Shown: positions 34,171 to 46,096 of the stretch, piece after piece | Position numbering within the stretch: position 1 is the first letter of the stretch | Layout: every line of letters begins with the position of its first letter | Notes under the pieces: generated by a model | What the model was told of the DNA's origin: nothing | The model's database searches: none | The model's input: only the letters and a program-made list of their open reading frames with translations | From: Calliopum simillimum | Lineage: Eukaryota > Arthropoda > Insecta > Diptera > Lauxaniidae | Reading direction: 5' to 3' | NCBI GenBank assembly: GCA_951812925.1 | Contig: OX638369.1 | Span: forward strand, 23,403,329-23,467,328 | DNA: 64,000 nt | Program-made: the position numbers and the translations under genes

Positions 34171-35599
34171 TGGACAGTGTTTTGTGGAAACTACAGTTTT
34201 TATTTAGATGCGGAACTTATTTGGCACTAACTCTTCTTGTTCTATCAAAATTTTTCCTCTACTTTAAAGTGTATAAATTTTTCTTTCCTATGATATTGTA
34301 AGAAAATTATTTTTGGTTCCTAAGTTTCTTAAATATTTTTTTGCAACTATCAATCTATGCACTTCAGTGTAACTGAATTTATGCAGATCACTTCTTGAAA
34401 AGTTTTAGAACTTGTCCTTTTTGGGATCTAACTCTTAATTTTTTTGCAGGGATATGAACGTTTTCTATCACCCTTTTATATAATTTGCTGCATATTTTGC
34501 AATTGCTTCTATATTAAATTCCTAAATATTTGCATATCTACTTACTACTACTAAAAATCGATTTTAAATAGAAATGCAAATATTGTGTTTCAATTAAAAT
34601 CAAACAATTGAACAAAAATAAAATTCTAAATGAATAAATATGAGAAAAATGTATAATGAAATATTTGGGTATGTATTTTTCGAAAATAATGACGAATCGT
34701 GATGAACAATAATAATAAAATTTACACATACATACAACCAAGCAAAGCATCAATCAGTTGTCATATATTTAAGTAAAATATTGCCTAAAAGCAACAACAA
34801 CAACAATGTCATGAACACCAACAACAGCAACAACATTAGTTACTACGAATTTTATCTCGTACACATCCTTTTGCACTTTTGACCCAAATATCCTGGTAAA
34901 GTGCAACAATAACAATCAGAGCAGTTGCCATCAATCATAAATACACATACTATCGCACACACGCACACAAATATGTACGCACACTACTACTATGCTGGAA
35001 AGACGACACGTAAATACACAAACACATAAACAATGTCTCATAAAATTATAATGTAACGAAATTTGATACTTGTTGTTGTTCTTGTTGCTGTTATAGGTAG
35101 TAGGTATGTTCATACATATGACTGTGTGCTTATGTCAATGAAATGCTTGAGAACAATTCATATTCAGTCACAAACATACATACGTACACAATGACAAGAA
35201 CTTGCAACACACTCTCGCATACACACACACATGCATAAATAAACCAAAACAAAACAATTAATCATCAAAAACAAACGAAGTAGAAGTTGCGCAGCAGAAG
35301 ATATTCAATGCATAAACAATATCGAGTGTGCACACATATGAACGAACACACGAACACACTCACAGCCATATTTTGTGCATCTGTGTGTACTTGTGTTCAG
35401 CTGCATTCGCTGCATTCATCGAATGAATGCAGTTGATGTTGCCGACATATAGATAAATCTATGGAATATTTCGACAAAATGTATTTTGTGGTTACATTAT
35501 AGAGGCAGGATTTGAATAGTAAAACAACAACAACACCAAAAAGAACAACAACAGTAAATGCTCTGAACAACAGTAGCACAATGGAAGCATTTCATATTT
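34171..35599. other. Non-coding DNA with CAA and CA runs
   Basis: AACAACAACAACAATG near 34793, ACACACACACAC near 35220 and ACAACAACAACACC near 35523. No supported gene. Confidence 0.45.
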
Positions 35600-37015
35600 C
35601 AAAATTTTTTTCAAGCGAAACTTCTGGGACCGCAACACTTTTTCTGGCGACACATTTTTCGAAACTTTTTTTGGTGACACATTTTTCGACACTTTACTGG
35701 TGATACTTTTTTCGAGACTTTTATGGACACTTTTTTGGTAACATGTTTTTTGACATTTTTCTAGCGATTCCTTTTTCAACATTTATTTTGGCTACATTTT
35801 CTGAAATCATTTTTTTGGCGACATATCTTTCGATGCTTCTGGAGATACTTTTTTTGGCGGCACTCTTCTGGTGAAATCTTTTCGAGACTTCTTTGGCGAC
35901 GTTGTTTTGAAACTTTTCTAGTGATATCGTTTTTGAGATCTTTTCTTTTGGCGACTCTTTTTTCGACACTTTTCTCGACTCTCTTTGGTGACATGGTTTT
36001 TGATATATCTGGCGATATCGTTTTCGAGATTTTTTTTTTGCGACATTTTTTCGACTTTTTTTTTTGGTAATAAGTTTTTTGACACTTTTCTGGCAAAACT
36101 TTTATCCAGAATTTTGTGGCGACTCTTTTCTGGTAACACTTTATTTGACACTTCTTTGGTGGTATATTTTTCGAGACCATTTTTGGCGACACTTTTTGAA
36201 ACTATTCTGGTGATACCTTTATCTTTTTTTTTGGCGACACTTTCTGGTGACACATTTTTTGATATTTCTGGTAATACCTCTTTCCACACTTATTTTGAGG
36301 ACACTTTGTTCGACACTTTTTGTGGAGACATATTTTTCAATAATTCTGGAGATAACTTTTTCGAGACTTTTTTGGCGACAGTTTTTTGGTGCTACCTTTT
36401 CGAGACTACTCTTTCAAAATTTTTCTGGTGATATCTTTGTTGGGATTTTTTTTTTTTTTTGACAACAATTTGTGGTGACACATTTTTGATACTTCTGGTA
36501 ATACCTTTTGCATCACTTTTTTTGGTGACATACTTTTCGAAACTTCTGGCGATACTTTTTCGAGACATTTTTGGTGAGATTTTTTTCGATTGTTTTTTGT
36601 TTTTTTTGTAACAAGTTTTTCGTCTTTATTCTGGTGATACCTTTATCTTGACTTTTTTTTGTGACAATTTGTTCGACAATTTTTGTGGAGATATATTTTT
36701 CGATAATTCTGGAGATACTTTTTTTGGTACTTTTTGGCGACACTTTTTTGATTATATCTTTTTCGAAAGTATTCTATTAAAACTTTTCTGGTGATACCTT
36801 TTTTGAGACTTTTTTTTGGCGATACTTTCTGGTGACACATTTTTGCATACCTTTTTTGAGACTTTTTTGGTGACACTTTTTTGGTGACACTTTTTTCGAC
36901 GGCACTTTTTTCAACAGTTTTTTTAGTGACACTTTTTTTCGATACTTCTGGCGATAATTTTTATGAGACTTTTTTTGGTCAGACATTTTTCGATATTTTT
37001 TGAGGACACATTTGT
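35600..37015 (-). repeat. GTGTC minisatellite array, inverted orientation
   Basis: The + strand reads TTTTTTGGCGACACTTTTTC and TTTCTGGTGACACATTTTTC over and over, the reverse complement of the 29.1-31.3 kb array. A variant word TTCTGG(T/C)GATACC is frequent here and rare there. Local higher-order copies occur (GACAxTTTGTTCGACAxTTTT then GTGGAGA near 36298 and 36661, 363 bp apart). The minus-strand Lys-rich frames (35492-36986) arise from the array. Confidence 0.9.
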
Positions 37016-38610
37016 CGCCACTTTTGATTAGGTGTATCCATTATATCCCGCAAACAGTGCAAGCTATTGTAATGAAATTTGTTAGGTAAGTCCCGAAAAT
37101 GAACACTATACACTGGTCGAAAAGTAGACAAAATCAAATAAGCACCACGCCCATTATTTGCACAAAAGTTTTTCTCTTGAGTTGATATCGTGTTTGCTCT
37201 TACCATTCCTGCAGATGGTGGTGCCTAGGTAAGTGCAGTTTCAACCGTGTTTTATCTTCATAATCAGCCTTAAAGGCAAGGCTATGTTCAGATGCATACA
37301 GTTTCTAAATTTTAGTTTGGGATGCATTATTTTCGAGCAGGTCTTTTGCGATTCAAATCTAAAGTTCATTGTATCAGAAGCTACTTTTTTTTCAAAACTA
37401 GATCTACAAAGAAATCAAAAAAACAAAAAAAAAAAAAAATTATATAAATTGTTATCAAAATTTTATTAAAATTTAAAATGGTGAATTTTTACCCCACTGT
37501 GCATAAGCATAGCATGCAAGTATAAACAAAAGAATAAATAAGTTATTGCTCTATTGCTGCTCACAAGGACATGCAATGATCAAGTCAATAATTCATAAAT
37601 ATTGATGATTATTTTTAGCACTCATATGAAGATATGTATGATATTTTCTATGTAAAATAAAAACCCAGCCAAAGTAAGAAACTGTGAAATTTCCCTCAAC
37701 AAAACCAATACAAACATTGTTTACATTTGCGTGGATTATACATGTGGTTGCGTATGAAATCTTTTAGTTTTCAAGGATATTTTTAAGCAACACAAATTTC
37801 TATCGTATTTTGCTTAAAAATACATAACATATTTAAGGCTATTTTTTAATTACTTCTCTCCGGCACTAGAAATATTTTATAAAAGAAAATAATGGGTATA
37901 TAGATTAAGAGCACACAAATATCAAAGTCAAAAATAAATTTTTAAATGAATAAAATTCTAGTGTATGTCTCTCGTATTATTGTGATTTAACAAAAAAAAA
38001 AAGTAAAAAAATTTTTGTTATCCTGCACTACCGCTGGCAATAAAAGCAAATGATAGCTTAGGGTATACACACTCAAATACAAAAGCCTGGATGCGTAGCT
38101 TATGTAAGTACGAAAAAGTGCGAATGTTAAGCTCTCGCGAGAGCTTGCCAAATAATGAAAGTAACAGGAAAACAATAACAAAAAAACGAGTACAATGCTC
38201 ATATCCTGCAGCTATTCTATTTAATACCTGCTTTGCTGCTCCTGACTACCTGCAGATTTTTTCGTCGGCAGAGACTTATTTTGCATGCATGCGTTTGGGG
38301 AATTTCCACTTTGGTATTTGCAGCACAACCTGTAACAGCAGTTGCTCTTAACACAAAGTAATAAGCCAGTAGAGTAGAAAAGTTGCTATTTATATGTTCG
38401 TAAATAGCACATAAGTGACCACCTGACATGTTCATGAGAAGTATGGTGTAAATAAGGTGTCGTAGACAGTTTCAAAAAAAATTACTTGCAACAAAGACTT
38501 TAAATTTCAAAAAACCAAAATTATGTCGTTGCCAACTATGTTAAAAGAATGTCTAAGAGGGCGGTAGGAATGAAAAAAAATGTTACAATGGTAATTTGGA
38601 GAACGAAACA
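37016..38610. other. Mostly unassigned; one perfect palindrome
   Basis: A repeat-like fragment with CACCACGCCCA near 37143 follows the array. A perfect 18-bp palindrome lies at 38129. Nothing else is recognised. Confidence 0.4.
38129..38146. repeat. Perfect 18-bp palindrome AAGCTCTCGCGAGAGCTT
   Basis: Self-complementary over all 18 bases, with TCGCGA at its centre, in otherwise AT-rich DNA. It could be a dimer-binding site or chance. Confidence 0.6.
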
Positions 38611-38790
38611 CGTTTGTCAAAGTATTCTATTTGTTTGTCCAACTTTTCAATTTGTTTGTCCAACTGTTCTATATGTTTGTCCGACTATTCTATTTGTTTG
38701 TCCAATTATTCTATTTGTTTTTCCAACTTTTTTTATTTGTTTGTCTAACCTTTCTTTTGTTTGTCCAACTATTCTATTTGCTTGTCCACC
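38611..38790 (+). repeat. 21-bp minisatellite, ~8 copies
   Basis: TTTGTTTGTCCAACTATTCTA recurs in 21-bp steps (one 18-bp step near 38750). Being a multiple of three, it keeps a frame open (38549-38800) with a seven-residue period around VCPTILF. There is no leader or other gene signal. Confidence 0.8.
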
Positions 38791-39990
38791 GTTGGCTTAA
38801 CAAATTTCCAATAAATAATGAAAGTTTTCTATATTTCTTCAAAATAGACTGACTTGCACGTTTTCTGGCATCATGGTAACTTCTTGAAACTAAAGCCGTC
38901 ATGTACTTCCAACAAAACAACAGTCTTGTCACATGGTCCGAAAAACAATGACTTCAATACGAGGACAATTTGGTGTGTAATAAATTTCATGTATTGGATT
39001 GGTCATAGACTGGTATGTCCCAACTCCAGTTCAATCAGAAGCAGCCTTCATAAAATATTGCGCGTTGTTATTGCTAGAATTTTAAACTTGTTGTTGTTGT
39101 TCAGCGTTGTTTAAAAATTTTTAAAGAAAAAATATTGAAATTTTTTCTATTAAATTTCTAGTTCAAGCAGAAAAAATTTTCATACCAAAAGCCGTCAACC
39201 TAGAAGTTAATATTTTCTTAACGCAAAACTTTAGTTTCCTCAATAAATGTTTCATTTCCGTTGTACTTAAGTAAGTATATACTGCTATCTTCAATTGAAC
39301 TTCCTGTCATTCTTAATTTCTAAACCACTTAAATGAACATTTTAGCAATTGTCATGTTTTTCTCCTTTTCCCTCTTTTTTGATTTTCTTTTCGCCTTGTA
39401 CTTAATATTTTCTATATGTGTTGTCTTTAGTAAATCTTTTCCAATGTTGAACTTTTTTCTTCCTCTTGTTCCTACACTTTTAATTGTAGAACAAAGAATA
39501 AAGAAAATCACATAATTAGCAAAGTTACATTAACAAGCAGAACGTTTTAATGAGCTCATATACACATACACGAACACATTGACATCTACAAATGCTGCGT
39601 AGTTGTATAAGATGCCGCCCGCACTGTTAGCAGTAGGATCAGGAGCAGCAACAACAATAGACTGGAGAGCGAGCGAAAACTAACAGCGTCCAGTTATTCA
39701 TTGTAATGCTGCTGTTGCAAAAAAGTCACGTGCTTAAAATCTAATCCAACCCACACAATAAACGAATGACACGTAGCGGCATTAACGTTTTACTTTACTA
39801 CGGAGTATAATTGTGTTCGTGTGGCCGCTGTTTGTGTGTGAGTTTATTTTTCTGTGTATATGTGCTTTCCGTGGTAAATATGGGTATATCAATGAAGGTG
39901 ATTAGATGGAATTTTTAAATTTCTTTGTTTTTTTCATGGGATCTTAATCGAAATTAATGCGATTTCAAACCCACTGCCCTGACGGGTCCA
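38791..39990. other. Non-coding DNA, no feature recognised
   Basis: Short CAGCAACAACAA patch near 39640. Two short frames on opposite strands at 39330-39515 are not supported. Confidence 0.4.
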
Positions 39991-39999
39991 AAAATATAA

Positions 40000-40653
40000 G
40001 TTGACGGACAAATGGATGGATGGATAGAAAAATATATTTATTAACAAACAGATAGGTAGAAGGAAATTTGAACAGATAGAAGGGCATGCAGAAAAACAAA
40101 CTGACGGATTGATGAGAAAATAGATGGAAAAACAGATAACTAGACAGATAGGTGGATAGACGGACAAATAGATAGACAGATAGATAGGCAAATAAATAGA
40201 CAAATACTTAGATGGACGAGCATTTTGTTAAACAGACAAATAAAACAAACAAACTGGCAGACAGACAGACAAACAGATACTTAGACAGTTTAGCTAGATC
40301 AACAGAAAGTTAAACAGATTGTTCGACACAGGCAGACAGATGAACAAACAAATAGACACATAGATGGAGAAACATACTGGCAGACAGATAGACAAACAGA
40401 TAGTTGGACAGGCTGGCAGACAGATGAGCAAACGGATGTACAAGTAGATGGACAAATAGCTAGACCAACAGACAGTAAGACAGATTGTTCAACAAAGACA
40501 GACAGATGGATGAACAAATAGACGGATGGATGAAAAAACAAACTAACAAATAGATAAACAAACAGACAGTAAAAAAGGTAGGCAGACAGATGGACGATCA
40601 TATTGAAAAATAGATAGACAAACAGATTGTTAGACTGACAGAAAGACAACTAA
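40000..40653. repeat. Degenerate GACA/GATA simple-sequence block
   Basis: About 650 bp composed of GACA, GATA, GATG and AACA words (for example CAGACAGACAGACAAACAGA near 40258 and GATAGACAGATAGATAGGCA near 40171). It directly abuts the left end of the first mini-me-like element. Minus-strand frames 39934-40203 and 40299-40649 are low-complexity Tyr/Ile/Cys/Val products of it. Confidence 0.85.
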
Positions 40654-41757
40654 TAAGGGTATTACCTTTGGCCTGGCCAAAACTTAAATACCCTATACTG
40701 CAGCATTTTTAAATTTTTGCAAGGTAGGTGCCACACTTTCTTTTCTGATTTCACGTAGTTTTTGCTCAGAGCCCACAAATATTTGTGTAAAATTTGGTTG
40801 CTTCCTCGTACAAATTAACTAAATTTTTTACTCAGACCTTGCATTTACTGTCCTTAGTATCTGAGTGAAAATTGGTTGAATTATCTCAAAAACACATTCG
40901 GTAAGGCATTTTGAAAGTTTTACTTATATAGGAGGTGCCACGTCCCTTATCCGAGTTTAGCTAGTTTTTTTTTTCAGAACTTGCATTTGCAATCCTTAGT
41001 GTCTGAGTAAAATTTGCTTGGATTATCTTGATAAACGCTTTCAGTATAGCATTTTCAAACTTTTACGTATATTGGAGGTGCCACACCTTCTTGTCCTAAT
41101 TAACCAAATTTTTTCCCAGAGCTTGCATTTACTTTCCTTAGTTTCTGAGTGAAATTTGATTGAATTATCTCAAAAAAGTATGACATTTTGAAAGTTTTAC
41201 TTATATGGCAGGTGCCATGCCCCTTTTCCATGCTTTCCTTGTTCAGAGCTTTAATTTTTTATCATTAGTATCTGAGTGAAATTAGGTTTAATTATCTTGA
41301 AAAACGCTTTCGGTATAGCATTTTGAAACTTTTACTTATATGGGATGTGCCACGCCCTCTTGTCCAAATTCACTTAGTTTTTGCTTAGGACTTACAGTCA
41401 CTATTCCTAGTAATTACGTCTATTTTGGTTGCGTTGTCGTGAATAATGTTCATAAAATTGAGTCTTGAATATATTGTTTGTATGAGCGGTAGGTGTGTCC
41501 GTTTATAGATTTTGCTTATTTTCAATCCTGCAAATTAACTTTTACAATAAAGATATTGTATTAAATTTCATTGAACTATCTTGCGCAGTTTTCCCGTAAA
41601 AAATAGTTCCACAGCCAGCCAACCAGACAGACGGACATGTCTATATCGAGACTCTAGAGGTGACTCTGATCAAGAATGTATATACTTTTCTAAACTTACT
41701 ACTCCTTCTCTGCGTTACAAATGGAAGGACTAAATGAATATACCCTGGGTGTAGGAC
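40654..41757 (+). mobile_element. Mini-me-like element, copy A
   Basis: It starts TAAGGGTATTACCTTTGGCC and ends TATACCCTGGGTGTAGGA. Near the right end are a GTCY-complement microsatellite (AGCCAGCCAACCAGACAGAC, 41613), GGACATG, and CTGATCAAGAATGTATATAC. This is the reverse complement of the core that defines dipteran mini-me repeats: a TA stretch, TTCTTGATCA, then GTCY repeats. The interior holds about five tandem ~140-bp units, each with a GGTGCCACGCCC-type box (near 40728, 40932, 41074, 41211, 41344). No coding sequence. Copy B at 44244-44866 is the same element inverted. Confidence 0.75.
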
Positions 41758-43124
41758 AGTTCTATAGATAGAATTACTTTAACATGGGTTTTTATCCAGA
41801 AATTTCAAAGCCAACTTTTCATATAATTTTAATTCTACAAAAAGTATGCTTTAAGCAAAAATACTCCACTTAAGCCCTGATAACCTGTAATTCTTTAATT
41901 GAATTCAATCATTTTTAATGCCATTTAATCTGCTTATCTATGATGACAAATGCACACACCCATACAATTGACATTTTTTTTGACATTTTGACAAAAACCA
42001 TCTTACATATATAGTATACAAATTAAATATACATATGGCATGAGCACATCTTGTTTTATTGTTATGTTTTTGCCACAAAGTGTAGACAAAAACTGTAAGC
42101 TGATTACTTTTCCAAGCCACTAACAGCACCACCACCACCCCACTTCAGTTTTTTTCTTCCAAAATGCTATACATATGTATGTATTGTACCTGCTCGAGTG
42201 GCCGCAATTAAGTGGGACCTTTCAGTTATGGGTTATTATTTGTATGCAATACTTTTATTACCGTTGAGTACTCACCGCCACCACTTCCCCTCGATATGTT
42301 ACCTTTTGTTGATTGCACGAAATATTAAATTTCGTTTTATGTCATCAGCTGAATAAACATTAAGAATATTTTTCCAAATGGTTCCATATGTATTCATATG
42401 TATATATATATGTGTGTACTTGTATATTTTGGTAAGTGTACTCACACATATGTGTTTATATATTTTTGTTTTCTGTTTTTGTAGTTTTTGTTCTCACTGC
42501 ACTGTGAGACAGAGTGAAATTTGTCATAACGAAAGTCGATAGTTTTACTTTTTTTATTCTTCAGCACTCAAAATACAAATTATTCCCGATTATATTTCGC
42601 AAAAAATTGAATATTCTATTGATCAATTCAAATACTTGTTCCTTGAATATTCTTCTACAGTAACCTTTGGTCTTGTTGATTTCACTCAAGCACTTTTTGG
42701 CTGATATCATGAGATGGTTTATTTCGTAGAATTTTTCCTGTCCTTTCCCTTTTCTGTAGCTTTATCTCGTTGGAATTACTTTTGGCCAGTTAAATTTCAA
42801 TTTGGCCCCAGTGTCCTCGGTAAGTTTTTGCTTGGTTTTGTTATCGTTTTTATTTCACTTTGTTTGTTTTTCCTTTACATATTTTTATTTGTATTGTACG
42901 TGTTTTGATAACAAGTGTTGTTATTTTCATATCTTTGTCTGTGTGTGTGTGTACAGGTAAATATGAGCAGAGCTATGTTTGTGTGCGTTCGCTGTATTTA
43001 TGTCTCTGCATGTTAAGGTATTCAGTTATTGTTTAGTTACGAGACGCGAAATGAAAATGGAAATAACACGCGTTGACAGATATGATGAATGACTGCAGCG
43101 ATTGCCAACTGCAAAATTGGTTAA
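41758..43124. other. Non-coding DNA with TA/GT microsatellite
   Basis: CATATGTATATATATATGTG near 42397 and GTGTGTGTGTGT near 42942. Nothing else recognised. Confidence 0.4.
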
Positions 43125-43690
43125 ACAAATGTTCTACCAAATTAGAGGAAATTTAGCAAAAATTTAAAAAAAAAAAAAATATGAAAGGATACGTAATTCC
43201 ATTTTTTTGCCAAATTGATTTTTTCAAGTCACTGTAAACAGCACAAATGATGGTCGTACGTCAAAACGTTCTGAGTACGTTTATGCTAAAAAATGTCAAA
43301 ATTTACTATGGTTTTGCCAGATTTTAGCTATTGACATTAGTGTTGCCTAGGCCAGGAATTTATATAGCAGCCTACGTATGTTTATGTGACCTTTTTTTTA
43401 TGATAAGATGGGCGCCAACTTTGCAAAGTCCTTTAAAGCTCTATAAGCCATATACATTATCTGAAAGCTCATACAATTATCTAAAACTTTGCTATAAAAA
43501 TGTTTTCTTTAAAACGTTGTTTTTTTTCTAAGGCAATTCAGAAAATCTGTTTTAGCACTCTAAACCTGTACCCTCAGGGGTACATTTCAGACATACCCAG
43601 GTGCAATTTTTTGATAGTCCAGGCCGCTTCTATCACCTCCCAGAAGCTTTGTAATCTTATGGGATAAACCTTATATATTCAAATTCAATC
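43125..43690 (+). repeat. Dispersed repeat, copy 2 (partner at 5150-5730)
   Basis: Same landmark order as copy 1: GAGGAAATTTAGCAAAAATT, AATATGAAAGGATA, CTCATACAATTATCT, CCTCAGGGGTACATT and CCCAGAAGCTTTGTAATCTT. The copies are well diverged. Confidence 0.6.
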
Positions 43691-45860
43691 CGACTTTAGT
43701 CCATTTTCAATTCTCAATATATTTTTAATCAAATTTTAATCCGTTTTTTAATTCGATTCAGTGCAAAAAGAGTTCTATGAAACTTAAGTTTAATACAATC
43801 TTTGCTTTTTTTGCTTTTGTTCTTGCTTCAAATCGATTTTTATCTGACTTTATTCAATTTTAGATCAGTTTTTAGCTTAGTCCGAATTTAAAACTAGATC
43901 TGTAATGAATGACTGAAACAAAACTTAGACACTAAAAAATGATCATTAAATTTTATTAGTTTTTATTGTATTGATTTAAAAATTTTTGCTATTAAACTCC
44001 GATTTTTTTTGAAAAAAATTTCATATTTATTCTAGAAAAGTATGAAATTTATTACAAAATAGTTTAAAATTAATATTGTTTTTGGCATTGTTCTATATAA
44101 ATACTTTTTGGTTTTAAAATTAAACTAAAGTTTTTATAGTGTAGAAAAAATATATTGCATTTTGATTTGATTCCAGTCCAAACTTTAATTCAAGTCATAT
44201 ACGTATTTAATTTGAACTAAATTCTATTTCGGTCCAGCTTACATATACCCTACACCCAGGGTATAATCACTTGGCCCTTCCATTTGAAACGCAGAGAGGG
44301 AGGCGTGGCAGATATTGGAAAGTATATATATTCTTGATCAGCGTTACCTCATGTCCGTCTGTCTGGCTGGCTGGCTGGGTGTGCGTGAAAATGAAATTTG
44401 GTACACTGCCTTTGTCGTCAAAGTTAGCTTGTGCGATTGAAAATGAGTGGAATCAGTTAACGGCCACGCCTTAAGCTTTAAGAAAAAACTGGGCGAATTC
44501 GGACAAGAGGACATGGCATCTCCCATATAAGCAAAACCATCAAATCGCTATACTGAAAGCGTTTTTTGAGATAGCCGAACTAAATTTTACTCATATACTA
44601 AGAAATACAAATGCAAGCTATCAACAAAAACTAGGAGAAATCGGACAAGAGGGCATGGCACCTCCTATTTAAGCAAAACTTCAAAACGCTACATAGATTA
44701 TCGAAATAAATTTCACTCAAATACTAAGGACCATGTATGCTCGCTCTGAGCTAAAACTGGATGATCTCGGACAAGAGCGCGTGGCACCACCCATATAAGT
44801 AAAAGTTTCAAAAAACTGTAGTGTACGGTATTTAATGTTTGACCAGGTCAAAGGTTACACCCTTACTGGTTACTTTTCCAAACAAATCTTAATCCGTCAA
44901 ACAAATCTAAAGAAGTCTAAGCAAATCTTAATAGTCAAACTTAACTAAAGTTAACTGTATTCAAATTTTATTCCGACATAAACTGGTTTAAATTCTTGCC
45001 GACTTTCATCCGATATTAGTCCAACATTCTTTTTATGCAAATTTCTGATCCTTTTCTAATCCGATTTTAAGGCCCAATTCGAATCGAACATTAACACTAA
45101 CGTGAGTTTTTTCTTTTGTTTTTTTTGTAGGCTTATCTGACCCTTATAAGTATTTTATCTGACTTCAATCCGATTTTAGTCCACCTTCAATGCTAAATAA
45201 GTTTTAACTCCAATCTAAATACGGTTGTAGAACTCAAACGGCATTGAACGATAAATATGTAACGTAGATAATTTTTTTTTTATTTAGATTCGATTCTGAT
45301 CAAATTTAGATTCGAATTTTATACGTTTTCAATCCATTTTCAGTGCTGTTAACAATTTAGATACGTTTTCAATCCAAAGTTAAATTGAACGTAAAGTCCT
45401 GCTGGTATCAAACGGTTATTAAAAATTTTAGCCGCAATGTATTCTATTTAAATTCGACGTTGATCTTAATTTAATTCTTATTGTATCCGACTTTTGTCCG
45501 ATTTAAGTCCACCTTCAGTTTAAAATTAGTTTTTGATCCAATTAAAAATGATTTCGAAGCCTAAACGGTATCAAACGATAAATAGGAAACTTAACTGAAA
45601 CTTATTTTATTAAAATAAATTTCTGATCAAACTAAGGTTCAAATTTTATCCGTCTTCAGTTGGATTTCAGTCCAGTTTCAATTATAGATAGGGTTTTTAA
45701 TCCAGTTTTTGTCTGATATTAAAAAAGAAATTTTTATTGAAAATTATTTTATTTATATTAGTTGCTGTTCTTATTTTGAATTAAATTTTATCCGAATTTA
45801 GTTCAATTTTAGTCCAAATTCAGCCCGAAATACAATTTTATCCAATTTTTGATTTTTGTC
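43685..45860. repeat. Degenerate ~150-170-bp repeat field (TCCGATTTTAGTCC words)
   Basis: CCGACTTTAGTCCATTTTCA (43690), TCCGATATTAGTCCAAC (45010), CCGATTTTAGTCCACCTTCA (45172), CCGATTTAAGTCCACCTTCA (45506), TTTCAGTCCAGTTTCAATTA (45665) and a last copy near 45795 mark diverged units. Copy B of the mini-me-like element (44244-44866) interrupts this field. Repeat text resumes on its far side. Confidence 0.65.
44244..44866 (-). mobile_element. Mini-me-like element, copy B (inverted)
   Basis: It opens with TATACCCT ACACCC AGGGTATA, an 8-bp perfect palindrome, then GAAAGTATATATATTCTTGA, TCAGCG, CATGTCCGTCTGTCTGGCTG and a GGCTGGCTGG run. That is the mini-me core with (TA)n on one side and GTCY repeats on the other. 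Tandem GGACAAGAGG.CATGGCA(C/T)CTCC units follow. It ends with GACCAGGTCAAAGGTTACAC, the complement of copy A's start. Shorter than copy A through loss of internal units. The 44271-44474 frame lies across the microsatellite and is not a gene. Confidence 0.8.
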
Positions 45861-45879
45861 ATTCATATATAGGGGTTTT

Positions 45880-46033
45880 TTATTTTTCAACATAGTCTTC
45901 CTTTAGCTCGATGCGTTTAGTCTACCGTTTTTCTAATTTGCTATTCCTTTCAAACAATAGATTTTCTCAAGGCACTCCAAATGGGCTTGTGTTTCAGTAA
46001 TAACCGTTTAATTTGACCCAAATCACCTAGCCT
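45880..46033 (-). pseudogene. Mariner transposase C-terminal relic
   Basis: Minus-strand translation gives TVITETQAHLE, then LEKIYCLKGIA, a frameshift, SKLEKR, a stop where the family has Trp, and TKRIELKEDYVEK followed by a TAA at 45882-45880. This order matches the last ~50 residues of mariner-family transposases. At least one frameshift and two stops make it non-functional. Further upstream (46100-46400, minus) I cannot follow the catalytic domain, and no mariner terminal repeat is evident. Confidence 0.75.
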
Positions 46034-46048
46034 TTTATTCATGTCTAG

Positions 46049-46096
46049 AAACAGGACTTAAATAGATTATCCAAACAGGACTTAAATAGATTATCC
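46049..46096. repeat. Perfect 24-bp tandem duplication
   Basis: AAACAGGACTTAAATAGATT plus ATCC occurs twice head-to-tail without a mismatch. It lies just upstream (in minus-strand sense) of the mariner relic. Confidence 0.85.

Noticed and set aside
35492..36986. Lys-rich minus-strand frames resembling a basic repeat protein
   Set aside because: They are the same minisatellite read in its other location and orientation.
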